Source: Ashinkailepas kermadecensis | Lineage: Eukaryota > Arthropoda > Thecostraca > Neolepadidae | Length of the DNA: 64,000 nucleotides | Reading direction: 5' to 3' | Assembly (NCBI GenBank): GCA_034440615.1 | Contig: JAOTOM010003989.1 | Span: 1 to 64,000 of the forward strand | Part shown: positions 33,136-44,335 of the stretch, piece after piece | How the letters are laid out: the number at the start of each line of letters is the position of its first letter | How positions within the stretch are numbered: position 1 is the first letter of the stretch | Made by a program: the position numbers and the translations under genes | The notes under the pieces: generated by a model | Databases searched by the model: none | What the model saw: the letters and a program-made list of their open reading frames with translations, nothing else | Told to the model about the DNA's origin: nothing

Positions 33136-34315
33136 CACTATGTCTAATCAAGGAATGAGGCATTTGTGAAATGTGCATGGTTTACCAAGTGTGCCAAGTG
33201 CATGTAGTTTAAATTTTGGTGACTGGCCTGCCATAAGGGTGAAATTATTTACTGAAGCTCTTTTTTGGCATGCAGCCATGACTAATCTTAGAAGCTACAT
33301 ACCTATCTGATCATTATGAAACCTCCACAAAATGATTGAACATGTCATAATTGTGTAAGGTTTCTATTTGTGTAATCCTGTGTGATGTCAATGTCTACCA
33401 TATCAAAAAAGAGCATACCTTACTTGTACAAAATACTTCATAAGGCTGCATATGACTTCTGCAGCACAATTAAGCATGTGACACATATGCACCTATTAGG
33501 TTTTTACTTTTCTATATTTTGTGCTAGATCCAAGGGTACAATTTTTAAAACTAAATTTCTTGCTTGCTGACATGGCCAATCTTCAGTCAGCAACTATTAC
33601 AATTTATTTTAGGTATATGCCAAATTATTTGGGTTTGGACTTTTGTGATCCTGGATCAGATCAAAGGTTACCAAAGTTTTCAAAGGAGAGTTTTTGTCTT
33701 ACAGTCATGGCAAATTGAATAAACTATGGAATTATTGCAGTTTAACTTGTTCACAAGTGAATTTTACCTCCAAAAGGCAACAAAAGATGTTGGGATGGGT
33801 CAGTTAGGTTGGATGTTTAGCTTGAAATGTTCGAGGATAATAAAAAAGGAAGTTAGGCTAAGTTATCTCAGGTTAGGTTGGGACAACCCAATGTGGTTCA
33901 GAGGGTTCTGCAAACCATCTCGACCACATTTATAGCCTAATGTGGCTGAGAGGGGTTGGACCATGATTGACGTCGTAACGCCATTGGCCCGACAGAGTTT
34001 CGAATTTGACGTGATCATGGTACTTTACCAACAGTATCAGGTTTTACCAGGTGTGGGTCCAGGAATTGTCACGAGGGGAAGCTTGTTTGGATGGGTGCCG
34101 CTGTGAATGTACCTGGAGGGGCACCACTGGAGAACAAAAAATGCTAGGGAGACTGGTACACTCGGACCTCCTAGAAGTGTGAGTTATAAAGGGGGTTACC
34201 TTCGCCCCTTCCCCTACGACTCGCCTTTTCACCCTACCCGCTCCGGCGACCATGGCTGGAGATCCCGGGTGTGTTCGTATCCACCAGGTATCGATACTAG
34301 AGCACATGGTACATC
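33136..34315. other. AT-rich stretch, no gene recognised
   Basis: Contains scattered gttaggttgg and aggttaggttgggac-type sequence near 33800-33880, possibly decayed TTAGG-bearing repeat. No coding evidence. Confidence 0.3.
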
Positions 34316-35089
34316 GGGGACATATCAGAACCTCTAATACCCAAAACCTATAATGCTTCAGAACCTATAATACTCAAAACCTGGTCTATATCAGAACCTC
34401 TAATGCCCAAAACCGATAATACTTCAGAACCTATAATACTCAAAATCTATAGTGCTTCAGAGCCTCTAAATAGTCGTCTTTGGGGGAATTTTCAATACCT
34501 ATAATACCCAAAACCTATAATGCCTCAAACCACATAATGCTTGGAACATATAGTTGTTCAGAACATATAATACCCACATCCTATAATGCTTCAAAGCCTC
34601 TAATACTTTGTCCTGTGGGAACATTCAAAACATATAATGCTACTCTGGAAACAGCTAGTGCTTCAAAACCGCTAAAGCTCAAAGCCTATAATGCACAGAA
34701 TCTATAATGCCCAGAGCCTATAATGCTCAAAACCTCTAATATCAGCTGACAACTGCATGCCATTATCACCCTTATCAGTTTACTTCACATCTCCACCGTA
34801 CTCTACCAATACTCGCGCCAGGTACAGGGCTGTAATACAGGTCCTTCAAGACGGAAATCGGTGGAAGGTGAACTCGTGGGCCAATCACTGGTCGGAATTT
34901 CAGAGGAATGCGGCGGCTTCAATGTCCCGTATGTTTCCAGGGCGGCGCTAATATCAGCATGTTCCCCCCGCGGTTTCTCATTCCTAGCTGGTGTGTGGTG
35001 GTGTGGGATTCCTCCCTCAAGGCATCTGATGATATGTTCGGTGCTCCAGAGCCATTTTCCTGACCCGGACATTTATTTTTTTAATCCCT

Positions 35090-35405
35090 CCATATTTTGG
35101 AGGGCTTCGGCTTGATTTTTTTCGGATACCAATGCGATTTTTGGGGTCGCACTGTGCTTATGTGGGGCCCTAGACGCCATTGGGGAGCTGCAACTTTTGG
35201 GTGCCCGGCGCGATCTTTTGGGCCACCAGTGCGATTTTGAAGGGCTGAGACCCGACTCTTTTTAGTCCAATGTAATCTTTTGTATCCCGACGTCATGTGA
35301 TTGGATCCCTAGCACTAGTTTTACCGACCTCGACACTTTTTGAGGGTCCAATACGTTTTGGAGGCTTTTGGCGCCATTGTTGGGGTCCCAGAGTGATTAT
35401 CCATG
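35090..35405 (-). repeat. Family A copy 5 (degenerate 21-nt array), inverted
   Basis: Units such as tttttggggtcgcactg and cgatcttttgggccaccag are the reverse of the family A units. The segment ggggtcccagagtgatta-ccatg corresponds to catggaaaatcactctgggg in copy 3. It runs directly into the TGTCCG/TCTCCG repeats. Confidence 0.6.
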
Positions 35406-35728
35406 TCCGTGTCCGTCTCCGTCTCCGTCTCCGTCTCCGTGTCTGTCTCCGTGTCCGTCTCCGTGTCCGTGTCCGTCTCCGTGTCCGTGTCCGTGTCCAC
35501 TCTGTCTCTGTCTATGTCTCCCGCTCCCTCTCTGTCTGTCTCTGTCTCTGTCTCTCCATCTCTCCATCTGTCTGTCTATCTGCCTCTCCATCTCTCCATC
35601 TGCCTGTCTATCTGTCTCTCTCTGTCTGTCTGTCTCTCTGTCTGTCTGTCTGTCTCTCTGTCTGTCTGCCTCTATGCCTGTCTGTCTATTTGTATCTGTC
35701 TCTCTGTCTGTCTGTCTGTCTCCATTTA
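35401..35728. repeat. CT-rich microsatellite, TGTCCG/TCTCCG then TCTG units
   Basis: Begins as 6-bp units tgtccg and tctccg and grades into tctg/tctc units. All three forward frames are open and spell Ser/Val/Leu/Cys-rich nonsense, so the long frames here are not genes. Confidence 0.9.
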
Positions 35729-36458
35729 GGTACTGTCCCTAGATACCATGCTTCTTGAAATAAAATATAAGTATCAAATGTTAAGCGCTACATCCTGACA
35801 GGTTATGTAGTCCATGTCCTGGGCAACATGGCGACTTTGGCAATAGGCGCGCTATTGGTCCAATACATAATCTCTGCCATCGCCTAAGGAAGCAGGATCT
35901 CGGGTAGCATGTTAGCTGGGTGGGCAAGTGTCCTTCCAGTAGAATCAGCTTGAACCCAATCGGTTGAGTGTATCCACCCAGCTAAAATCAGTAAAATAAT
36001 AAGGCAGCTGGAAGACAAAGGTAGACCGTGAGATTAGGCGCCTATCTCGCCAATACTGTTGCTATTCCGAACAGCTGTGTGGCTTGAGAATGTAGGCACC
36101 CTTTTGGGCCATTCGGGCAACATTCTTCGTAATATGCGGAAAATTACTGGCTATATATGCTCCTCTACTGAGATGAAAAGCATCTTTCTAGGCACTTAGT
36201 TGCTTTGAGAATGCAAGCGTCATTCTGGGCCAATCCGTGCTGTCATCTCGGGGACATTTCGGTTCTGAGATGGAACCTCACTAGTTCACTTTAGCACTTA
36301 GGGGTCTTGTTCTTCCGTCACGGGCACTTTCAAATCGAAAGATCATCCCAGCCCTCTCTGACCATCAGGCACCCAGTTTATTCCTCAGCTGTTAGAGGTC
36401 CCCTTCCGCTGAGATTCCTCTTTCCAGCTGGCATAGGCATTCCACAGGGATACGGAGC

Positions 36459-36498
36459 ACATAAAACAGCACCCCTGAACAGGGGTGTTGTTTTATGT
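36459..36498. other. 18-bp perfect-pairing hairpin
   Basis: acataaaacagcacccct (36459-36476), loop gaac, then aggggtgttgttttatgt (36481-36498). All 18 positions can pair in RNA with one G-U. It could be an RNA hairpin or the join of two short element ends; nothing else identifies it. Confidence 0.6.
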
Positions 36499-36840
36499 AT
36501 TTCGTTATTTTTGGGAAAAGATCTCTGTTTCATGACATTTTTTTTCGTCACCCCCCCCCACATTCAGAAACTTCTGGCTGCGCCACTTCCTAATTATGCC
36601 ACTAAAACGTAGCATGGTGAGTATTACTGGTCAAACCTGGGTTTCCTCAAAATCTCCCCCCCCCCCCGATACAAATTCTAGGTGCGTCATTGGTCTTCAG
36701 CGTACGCATACCTATTCCATGCAAGGGAACACGAGCGCCAGGTCTCCTCTACTTCAGCCCGGCAGCGGTCAAAGAAGAATAATCGGCCACAGCACCTATT
36801 AAAGCTGGATCCGCCCTTGTGGTACTTAGACACTGAAATT

Positions 36841-36940
36841 GCCTATTCGTAAAACCAGTGACTCAGCTTAGAAATCACCGACAAGTAATTGCCTATTCGT
36901 AAAACCAGTGACTCAGCTTATAAATAAACGACAAGTAATT
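36841..36940. repeat. 50-bp tandem duplication
   Basis: 36841-36890 is repeated at 36891-36940 with a few differences limited to the stretch around gaaatcacc/taaataaac. Recent local duplication. Confidence 0.9.
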
Positions 36941-37591
36941 TAATTCAGGGAGCATTCACTCCAATATCCTGCTCTTCACAAGCCAAATGCATGAACGCGG
37001 CCAATGCGGCGAGCAATTCATGTCCTACACTCACATGTGTCGCCGCTCTGGCGGATACACCTGGAAGCTTTCGGGCGGTGTCTCCCATTGGTAGACTACG
37101 GTGGAGGCGCGAAGTGAACCGTACGGCCGATTATAGCATGCGGTCGTCAGCTGATATTATAGGTTTTGAGCATTATAGGCTCCGAGCATTATAGATTCTG
37201 TGCATTATAGGCTTTGAGCTTTAGCGGTTTTGAAGCACTAGCTGTTTCCAGAGTTATGCTTTCTGAATATTAGTTGAAACGAAGCATTATAGGAATTGAG
37301 CATTATAGGTTTTCGAAGCATTATAGGTTTTGAGCATTATATGTTTTGAATGTTCCCACAGGACGTAGTATTAGAGGCTTTGAGGCATTATAGGATTTGG
37401 GTATTATATGTTCTGAACAACTATATGTTCCAAGCATTATGTGGTTTGAGGCATTATAGGTTTTGAGTATTATAGGTATTGAAAATTCCCCCAAGACGAC
37501 TATTTAGAGGCTCTGAAGCACTATAGGTGTTGAGTATTATAGGTTCTGAAGCATTATAGGTTTTGGGTATTAGAGGTTCTGATATGTCCCC

Positions 37592-38127
37592 CACAGGTCA
37601 TATAGTGTCCAAAAGCAAAGGATCAGTCAAGGTCTTGTGTTTGCAGCATGACAATGTTAACCATGTGTTCAAAGTTGCTAATGGTTATGACTTCATATAA
37701 AAATTACCTTGCATTGATTGGTTGACGGACAGATTTTGGAACAGAAAACGCTAATGCAGCCAATTCTGATCGGTGGCCTCTGGAGGACGTCTCTTAAAAC
37801 TGTCAAACTTTCCCACTATCTGGGTGGCAGGAACACAGGTTTTTCGAGATTCGGCTCCAGAGCCGGAGAACAGTGTACTTTGTGCGCGTGCGCACCATCT
37901 TGCAAGTTGCTGTTGGCTCGTTGTCGGCAATTCCGGTGGTTGAGATTGATGGAGTGTGTGAAACTGTGGTCCGGCTGCTGACTGCTACAAAAAGTGGTTA
38001 GTTTGAGTGGTGACCGTTAGTGGAATAACCAGCGTTTTTTGGGTGTCGTTCTGTTTGTTTTTATTGATATATTTGTTCCAACATTTGTGTCGGAGTACAT
38101 GTGAAGCCCATCCTTTCCAGTATGAAC
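37592..38127. other. Unique-looking stretch with a promoter-like core
   Basis: No coding exon could be assigned. Contains the NRF1/YY1-like sequence described separately. The 87-codon frame at 37718-37981 has no recognised similarity. Confidence 0.3.
37882..37902 (+). promoter_or_regulatory. Candidate housekeeping promoter core (NRF1-like plus YY1-like site)
   Basis: GTGCGCGTGCGCAC is a near-palindromic NRF1-type site and overlaps CCATCTTG, the YY1 core in reverse. This pairing is common at TATA-less promoters in animals. It lies on the 5' side of cwc25, about 10 kb before its first visible exon, so it could be that promoter, but no linking exon was found. Confidence 0.3.
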
Positions 38128-38139
38128 CCGGAGTGCAAA

Positions 38140-38305
38140 GGGAACGAGTGGTCTAGGGGTAAGATGCTCGTCTCACAATCAAAAGATTGTGGGTTCCAGT
38201 CTCACCTGTCGCTACTCTTTGCCTGGGACCAATCGGCGTGAGAGATTGGCGACGCTATATGACTCAACGGTCGACGTGTCGTAAAACCAATAACCAACCA
38301 ACCAA
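38140..38305 (+). mobile_element. Full-length tRNA-derived SINE with 12-bp TSD
   Basis: CCGGAGTGCAAA precedes (38128-38139) and follows (38306-38317) the element. The head has an A box TGGTCTAGGGG and a B-box-like GGTTCCAGTCT. The body carries ggcgacgctatatgactcaa and tcgtaaaaccaat, and the tail is ACCA/CCAA-type repeats rather than poly(A). Same family as the truncated copy at 3127. Its 3' domain is shared with the different SINE at 55168. Confidence 0.85.
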
Positions 38306-38329
38306 CCGGAGTGCAAAAATGTTTTCAGA

Positions 38330-39570
38330 GATCAAATTTCTTAAGAAGTGCCTTAATTCCCACCCTGGACTTAGGTATGTTGGTTTCAAAAAACTTTAAA
38401 GCAGAAAAACAATGTAGCTCAGCTAGGAACAGGGCACTCAGAATGCTGGGACTCATTAATGTGTGATATATAAGAGCAAGGATGTCATGAAAAAAAACTG
38501 TACTTAGCATATGTGCGACCCCACTTGGAACATTCTGTACAAACATGGAGCCCCTACCTAGAAAAAGATATAGACAAATTAGAAAGAGTGCAGTGCAAAG
38601 CAACTAGACTCATCACTGGATTAGGTAACTTAGAATATGGAGAAAGGCTTGTGGCATTAGATATGTACTCACTCAATTATAGGAGATTAAGGGGGGACAT
38701 GATTGAAATGTACAAAATTGTTAAAGGACTAGATCAGGTCAATTTAAATGGTGCTCTTAAGTTTAGAGTATCACATAGGGGTCATCAATTCAGGTTAGAC
38801 AAGTTGAGATGTAGGACAGTTAAGCGACAACAGGTCTTCAGTCAAAGGGTTGTTGATCAGTGGAATGGGCTGCCTGCTGATGTTGTGGAGAGTTCCTCAT
38901 TGAATGTATTTAAAAGTAGGGTGAACAAATTTTTTAGACAGGAAAATCTTGTTTTTGAGTTCTAATTTGTGATGGATGGGGTGAGATTTATGTTAGGTAA
39001 GTGTGCATGGCACAGACCCCTTTAAGCAGGCATGGATGCAGTTTGAAAATTATTGATAAGGCATTCAATCCACATGTGTTAAGAGAGATCAGGGGAGTAG
39101 GGCTGGATAGCTAGGGTAGATAGGCATTGATAGGTGTGTGGGATATTGTAGAACTGGTTTCTTCAGGATGTGGGATGGCTGGGGAGGGTCTTTTTACCAG
39201 GCTTATAGTATCTTCCATTTACAGACTAAACTGGATGGGCCCTTGGGTCTCTTATTAAGTCTAAACGCTTTATAACTTTATATAGGGTGTACCTAGCAGT
39301 GGATTCAGCACCTTCCTTCGGGATGTGATACTGATGAGATTGTCTATGGTAGCACAATGGGTATGATGGGAGGAGTTTGTAATTGTTGAGTGTGTTATGC
39401 AATAGCAAGTGAATGGTGCTAGATAGGCTGGGATATATAGCTTCCTAGGAACTTGAGATAAGGGATTGATTGGGGTGAGAGTATGCACATTTATAGTACC
39501 TTTTCTAGATAGGCTTAACCCAGATGGGCCCCTGTGGCTTTTATTAAGCCTTAACACTTATGACTTTATG
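38330..39570 (+). mobile_element. LINE 3' end (family F, CR1/Rex1-like)
   Basis: Carries the last part of a LINE ORF2 (38513-38965 open) and a ~600-bp 3' untranslated region. Parts of that region recur at 45520-45800 and 50750-51375 (landmark tatatagggtgtacctag). 5'-truncated, as usual for LINE insertions. A degraded second copy follows at 39571. Confidence 0.7.
38513..38965 (+). pseudogene. LINE family F ORF2 C-terminus
   Basis: 150 codons: RPHLEHSVQTWSPYLEKDI, LERVQCKATRLITGL, YGERLVALDMYSLNYRRLRG, DMIEMYKIVKGLD, then FSQRVVDQWNGLPADVV and NVFKSRVNKFF. This pattern is the region after the reverse transcriptase in CR1/Rex1/L2-type LINEs. The RT itself is absent. The leading sequence at 38430-38512 continues the same protein (RNRALRMLGLI-like) interrupted by one stop/frameshift. 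Confidence 0.75.
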
Positions 39571-41945
39571 ACTAATTAGAATGCTGGGAATCATTAATAG
39601 GAATGTGAGGAATAAGAGCAAAGAAGTTATGAAAATGCTGTATTTGGCCTATGTGACACTTATTCTGTGCAGGCATAGAGCCCCTACTTAGAAAAAGATG
39701 CTATGCTATGCTAGAAATAGTGCTAGAATATGCTAGAAAGAGTGCAGTGCAAAGCCACCAGACTCATCAGTGGACTTAGAATATGGTGGAAAACGTATGG
39801 CATTAAATATGTACTCACTCAAGTATAGGAGATTAAGGGGTGATACGATTTAAATGTGTACCATTATTAAAGGGTTAGATCGGGGCAATCTGAATGATGC
39901 CCTTCTATTTAGACTATGACATAGGGGTCATCAATTTAGGTTAGACAAATCGGTAAATTTTTGATAAAAGGTGTTTTGGGATTTTTCGATGAGGGACCCC
40001 CACAACATCAGCAGGCAGGCTATTCCATTGATCAACAATGGGTCGAGTCAACAACGAATCAACAATCCTTTGACTAAAGACCTGTTGTTGCTTAACTGTC
40101 CTACACCTTGATTTGTCTGTAAATTTTTGATAAAAGGTGTTTTTGGAATTTTGGGAATACTTTTTCAGAATATGATGTTTATGAACATGACTAAGAAGAT
40201 GTGGTACATTTTTTGATAAAAGGTGTTTTGGGATTTTTGGGAATTATTTTCAGAATATGATGTTTATGAATGTGACTAAGAAGATTCAACCACTCATTTT
40301 TGGTGCTGATGCTTGCTTTTCAATTTGAACGATGTCACATTGGTATGGTTTGATAACGTCATAGGTATGGCACAGAGGCTTCAACTGGCTAATGCTACAA
40401 ATGGTTCACATACCTTAATGAGGTGGTCAAAGTAGCTTAACCTAACCTAACCTCATGGTGCATTATATAAATTATAACTATGACTACCAAAGAGCTAAGC
40501 AGGTTAGATTAGGCTAGGTTGGGTTAGGTTAGTTTAGGTTAAGCTACTTTGACCATCTCATTAAGGTGTGTGAACCATCGGTAACATTAGCCAGTCAAAG
40601 CCTCAGTGCCATACCTATGACGTCATTACACCATACCAATGTCGCATCATTGTCCGAATTGAAAAGTAAGCATCAGCACAGAAAATGAGTGGTCACATCT
40701 TCGGTAAATTTTTGATGAAAGGTGTTTTTTGAATTTTGGGAATACTTCTTCAGAATATGATGTTCATGAGCATGACTAAGAAGATGCGACCACTCATTTT
40801 CGGTGCTGATGCTTACTTTTCAATTTGGACGATGATGTCACATTGGTATGGTGTAATGACATCATAGGTATGGCACTGAGCCTTTGACTGGCTAATGCTA
40901 CAAATGGTTCGCATACTTTAATGAGATGGTCAAAGTAGCTTAACCTAAACTAACCTAACCCAACCTAGCCTAACCTAACCTAACCTAACCTAACCTAACC
41001 TGCTTACCTCTTGGTTTATCATAGCTATAATTTATATAATGTGCCATGAGGTTAGGTTGACTGGCTAGTGCTACAAATGGTTCACATACCTTAATGAGAT
41101 GGTCAAAGTAACTTAACCTAACCTAACCTAACCTGCTTACCTCTTGGTTTATCATAGCTATAATTTATATAATGCACCATGAGGTAAGGTTAGGTTAAGC
41201 TATGTCCACCATCTCATTAAGGTATGTGAACCATTTGTAGCATTAGCCAGTCGAAGCCTCGGTGCCATACCTATGACGTCATCACACCTATCAATGTGAT
41301 GTCATTGTTCAAATTGAAAAGTAAGCATCAGCACGGAAAATGAGTGGTTGCATCTTCTTAGTCACATTCATAAACATCATATTCTGAAAAACAATTCCCA
41401 AAAAATCCCAAAACACCTTTTATAAAAAAAATTACCACATCTTCTTAGTCATGTTCGTAAACATCATGTTTGAAAAAGTATTCCCAAAATTCCCAAAACA
41501 CCTTTTATCAAAATGTACAGACAAATCAAGGTGTAGGACAGTTAAGCAACAACAGGTCTTTAGTCAAAGGATTGTTGATTCGTTGTTGACTCGACCCATT
41601 GTTGATCAGTGGAATAGCCTGCCTGCTCATGTTGTGGGGGTCCCTCATTGAATGTATTTAAAATAGGGTGGACAACTATTTTAGGTTGCAAAATCTTGTT
41701 TTTGAGTTCTGATGGATTGTGGATGGGGTGATATCTATGCTAAGTGAGTGTGCACTGTATGGGCCCCTTTAGGCGAGAGTGATGAAGTCTGAAAATTATT
41801 GGGAGGGCACTCAGGTCACATTTGTTACATGAGATCAAGTGAATAGGGCTGGATAGGTAAGGTAGAAAGACATTGATGAATGTGGTGATGCTGGTTCCTG
41901 TGTTATTGTTAAAACTTGGACCCTTTATGTTTTTGAGCATGCTAA
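39571..41945 (+). mobile_element. Second LINE family F copy, split by an insertion
   Basis: 39575-39951 repeats 38430-38810 with frameshifts. The homology resumes at 41519 (gtgtaggacagttaagcaac) and runs to about 41945. The 1.57-kb interruption at 39952-41518 is listed separately. Confidence 0.65.
39952..41518. mobile_element. Palindromic TTAGG-bearing insertion with 9-bp TSD
   Basis: AGACAAATC flanks it (39943-39951 and 41519-41527). It starts ggtaaatttttgataaaagg and ends with the reverse of related sequence (ccttttatcaaaatgta). The interior has direct and inverted copies of the gtgactaagaagatg-gacca module, a caaatggttcacataccttaa module, and CCTAA runs at about 40438-40455, 40950-41000 and 41114-41135. 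39995-40125 is an inverted copy of the LINE sequence at 41518-41650, so the structure has been rearranged by fold-back copying. Confidence 0.6.
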
Positions 41946-42068
41946 TAAATTGAGCATTATACTAGCTATATAGGGTATATTATACTACTAGTATTATGTT
42001 ATACTAGTGGCCCGTACCCGGCTTCGCCCGGGTTGTAAAACGAATTCATGTAAACTGGTAAACGTGTA

Positions 42069-42300
42069 TTGTACATCATCAGGTTTGGCCGCATGACTTG
42101 CACGGGCAACAGCAAGGCGACAATTGTGTTGCTGTGGTGTTTCTTTTTTACGCAATATAGCCTGCCTCTCTCGTCTCTCGGTCAAACGCTGTTCTCGTTG
42201 CTCAGCAGTCTCGCGTTCGCGATGAGCCCTGTTACGTTTCGCAGATGGTGTATCATCCTTAGGCATTGGTTTCTGTCGTTTTAACATTGTCGCATCACTT
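42069..42300 (-). pseudogene. Helitron protein N-terminal fragment
   Basis: An Arg/Glu-rich stretch, RNRAHRERETAEQREQRL then TERRERQAILRKKETPQQHN, matches the repeated ETxEQREARLxRRRxR pattern at the start of animal Helitron Rep-helicase proteins. It sits between the two Helitron termini, in the expected orientation. No zinc finger, Rep HUH or helicase motif follows. Confidence 0.6.
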
Positions 42301-42624
42301 CGCGGACGGACACATGCACTCGCCACCACTGTGACACGGCGACTGAGGTAGTATTGATATGAGTCATCGCGGACATCGGAAATTGTTGTGACGTCACAGG
42401 AATACTCGACGCTGATTGGTCGAGGTGTCAGTGTGTCGACCAATCAGGAGAGAGATCCAAACAAAACTCGCCCTTTAGATAGTATTGTTTAATACAACGA
42501 AGAATGGCTCTTAGATGCTCCTGGGTTTTAGACATTGCGTGTAAAGAAAGCATACGACCTTCAATATACCAGGAGGTGCTGAGTTGACATCAAAAGTAAC
42601 GTGAAGGATTATACTTTATTAGGT

Positions 42625-42659
42625 ACTCAACGTTTCGGCCAGGGGCCATCGTCAGGAGT
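42625..42659 (-). ncRNA. Hammerhead-like ribozyme motif, left arm (candidate)
   Basis: Minus strand: ACTC, CUGACGA core, hairpin GGCC-CCU-GGCC, GAA, ACGU, U, GAGU. ACTC/GAGT can form stem I. The core CUGANGA..GAA is conserved. ACGU would form a two-base stem III only between two molecules, as proposed for minimal hammerheads in Penelope-like elements. One unpaired U before stem II is non-ideal. Activity is unknown. Confidence 0.4.
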
Positions 42660-42928
42660 GATATAAAAATGTGAAGTTAAGCAATTGAAAAAAAAAGCAC
42701 GCGAGAAAAAAAGCGTGCAAAAGACACGTGGAATGCAGAAAAGCCTCCTCAGTGGTGCAGACACTTAACGAAACTCCAAACCAGAAACAAACTAGGTCAA
42801 GATAGAATCCTCTGAGGAAGCCCGAGCCGATGGTCCACATACATATCGATACATACACTCACGCACATGTATAGACATAGATCCAATATAACGCGTAATA
42901 CATAGAATATAATTTATGTTTATGTAAT

Positions 42929-44323
42929 TTAAGTGATATACCAAGACGTCGTTTGCGTGTTTAGTTGCGGCCGTAGATTACGTATGTGTAGAGATTCGAG
43001 GACCTTTAGATCAGCGTTGTCCCTGGCTGTTGCTAGAATTTCTACTTTGAAGTTTGTGTTAGTGTCGCTGTGTTCCATGTTATAATGTTTGTCGATCATG
43101 TGTTCGCCTAAAGGTGTGTATGCTCTTCGAAGTCTGGCATCTCCCAAGTGCTCATTGTACCTATCCCTGATACTACGTTTGGTTTCACCGACATAAAATA
43201 TTCCAAGACAGCGGTTGCACGTTATTTTATAAACTACGTTTTTTCGCGTGCATCTACCTTTGAGCCCGTTGATGCAGGTGTGGCACGTTCTTCTACCAGC
43301 AGGGCATGGCGGAATTTCCAGGGCTGAGCGGACCAGGTAAGATTTCAGCGTAGGTCCGCTAGTCCAGGCTACCCTGACATGGTTTAGATGAGACGAACGG
43401 ATGGCTGCGTTTACCTGTCGACATAGTTGGTCATCGACAAATGGAAGTCTCATGTAAACATAGTTGGGATTACTACCCGCTCGATGCCGACGTTGCCCAC
43501 TTATCCTACTCCTGTTGTGAGGGTGAACAGCACGAGCGGCGGAGTGTACCCGATGTGCTGGGTATCCGTTTTCCAGGAAAAGAGTTGTCATCTTCGCAAG
43601 GCTCCGCTCGCATGAAATAGTATCGGAGGAGACTCGTGCTGCTCTCCTCATTTGGGATGTTAAAACGGCCTTTTTAGTAGCCATCGGGTGGGCCGAATCA
43701 TAGTGCAAGATGATGGGGGCTGCCATAGGTTTAAAGTACAGTTCGGTGGTGTAACTCCCATCAGCCTGAACTACAAACAACGTATCAAGGAAAGGAATCG
43801 AACTGCTATGACCAGTGTGTTCTAAGGTGAACTTGATGCTGGAGTGTTGTTGGTTAATTTCTGCAAAGAAGTCGAGCAGAGAGGCCAAGCCATGTGTCCA
43901 AACACCAAAAAAATCGTCTATATACCTCATGTAGAGAGCTGGTTTCAAATCATACGAAGCTAAGAAGATCGACTCAAGGCGGTGCATAAAAGCAATCGCT
44001 AAAGGAGGTGCACATCGGTTACCCATAGCCACTCCTTTTGTTTGCTTGTACATGGAGTTACCGAAACGTATGAGGTTATTGCTGAAAATATGTGTTAGTA
44101 ATTTCACACAGTCCTGTACCCCAATCCCGAAAAGACAAATGTCATCCAGATTGTCCTCGATTAGACGAATCACAGCATCTATTCCCTCCTTTATCGGAAT
44201 GCTGCCATATAGATTTTTCACGTCCATGGTGAAAACAATACTGCCTTCCGGAAGTTTGGTAGGGAACGTTTCTTTCACCCTCTGTAGGTACGACTCCGTG
44301 TTTGTCAGATGGGCGGGAACCAA
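42929..44323 (-). CDS. Penelope-like polyprotein, RT plus GIY-YIG endonuclease, 5'-truncated
   Basis: 464 codons. The reverse transcriptase is recognisable from FTMDVKNLYGSIP (motif A), QTKGVAMGNRCAPPLAIAFM, the catalytic YMRYIDDFFGVW, and SSIPFLDTLFV. A linker with CHTCINGLKGRCTRKN precedes the GIY-YIG domain: VVYKITCNRCLGIFYVGETK with RSIRDRYNEHL, HMIDKHYNMEHSD, and ESLHIRNLRPQLNT. The Cys-Cys pair before the YIG motif is characteristic of Penelope-like endonucleases. The N-terminal several hundred residues are missing because the element is truncated at about 44335. The remaining frame is uninterrupted. Confidence 0.88.
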   Translation of the reverse strand: MVPAHLTNTESYLQRVKETFPTKLPEGSIVFTMDVKNLYGSIPIKEGIDAVIRLIEDNLDDICLFGIGVQDCVKLLTHIFSNNLIRFGNSMYKQTKGVAMGNRCAPPLAIAFMHRLESIFLASYDLKPALYMRYIDDFFGVWTHGLASLLDFFAEINQQHSSIKFTLEHTGHSSSIPFLDTLFVVQADGSYTTELYFKPMAAPIILHYDSAHPMATKKAVLTSQMRRAARVSSDTISCERSLAKMTTLFLENGYPAHRVHSAARAVHPHNRSRISGQRRHRAGSNPNYVYMRLPFVDDQLCRQVNAAIRSSHLNHVRVAWTSGPTLKSYLVRSALEIPPCPAGRRTCHTCINGLKGRCTRKNVVYKITCNRCLGIFYVGETKRSIRDRYNEHLGDARLRRAYTPLGEHMIDKHYNMEHSDTNTNFKVEILATARDNADLKVLESLHIRNLRPQLNTQTTSWYIT

Positions 44324-44335
44324 CGCAACTACGTT

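Larger units (their letters stand above)
34316..37591. mobile_element. Foldback-like element with arms of ~18-bp tandem repeats
   Basis: The left arm (34316-34750) and right arm (37146-37591) are inverted copies of each other, starting GGGGACATATCAGAACCTC and differing by small insertions of repeat units. Each arm is an array of degenerate 16-20-bp units such as AACCTATAATGCTTCAG and AACCTATAATACTCAA. Long terminal inverted repeats made of short tandem units are the hallmark of foldback elements. The 2.4-kb centre has no transposase; it holds family A sequence (35090-35405), a CT-rich array and a 50-bp duplication. No clear target duplication was found. Confidence 0.65.

Noticed and set aside
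35403..35742. Long Ser/Val/Leu/Cys frames
   Set aside because: They result from the TGTCCG/TCTG microsatellite; all forward frames are open.
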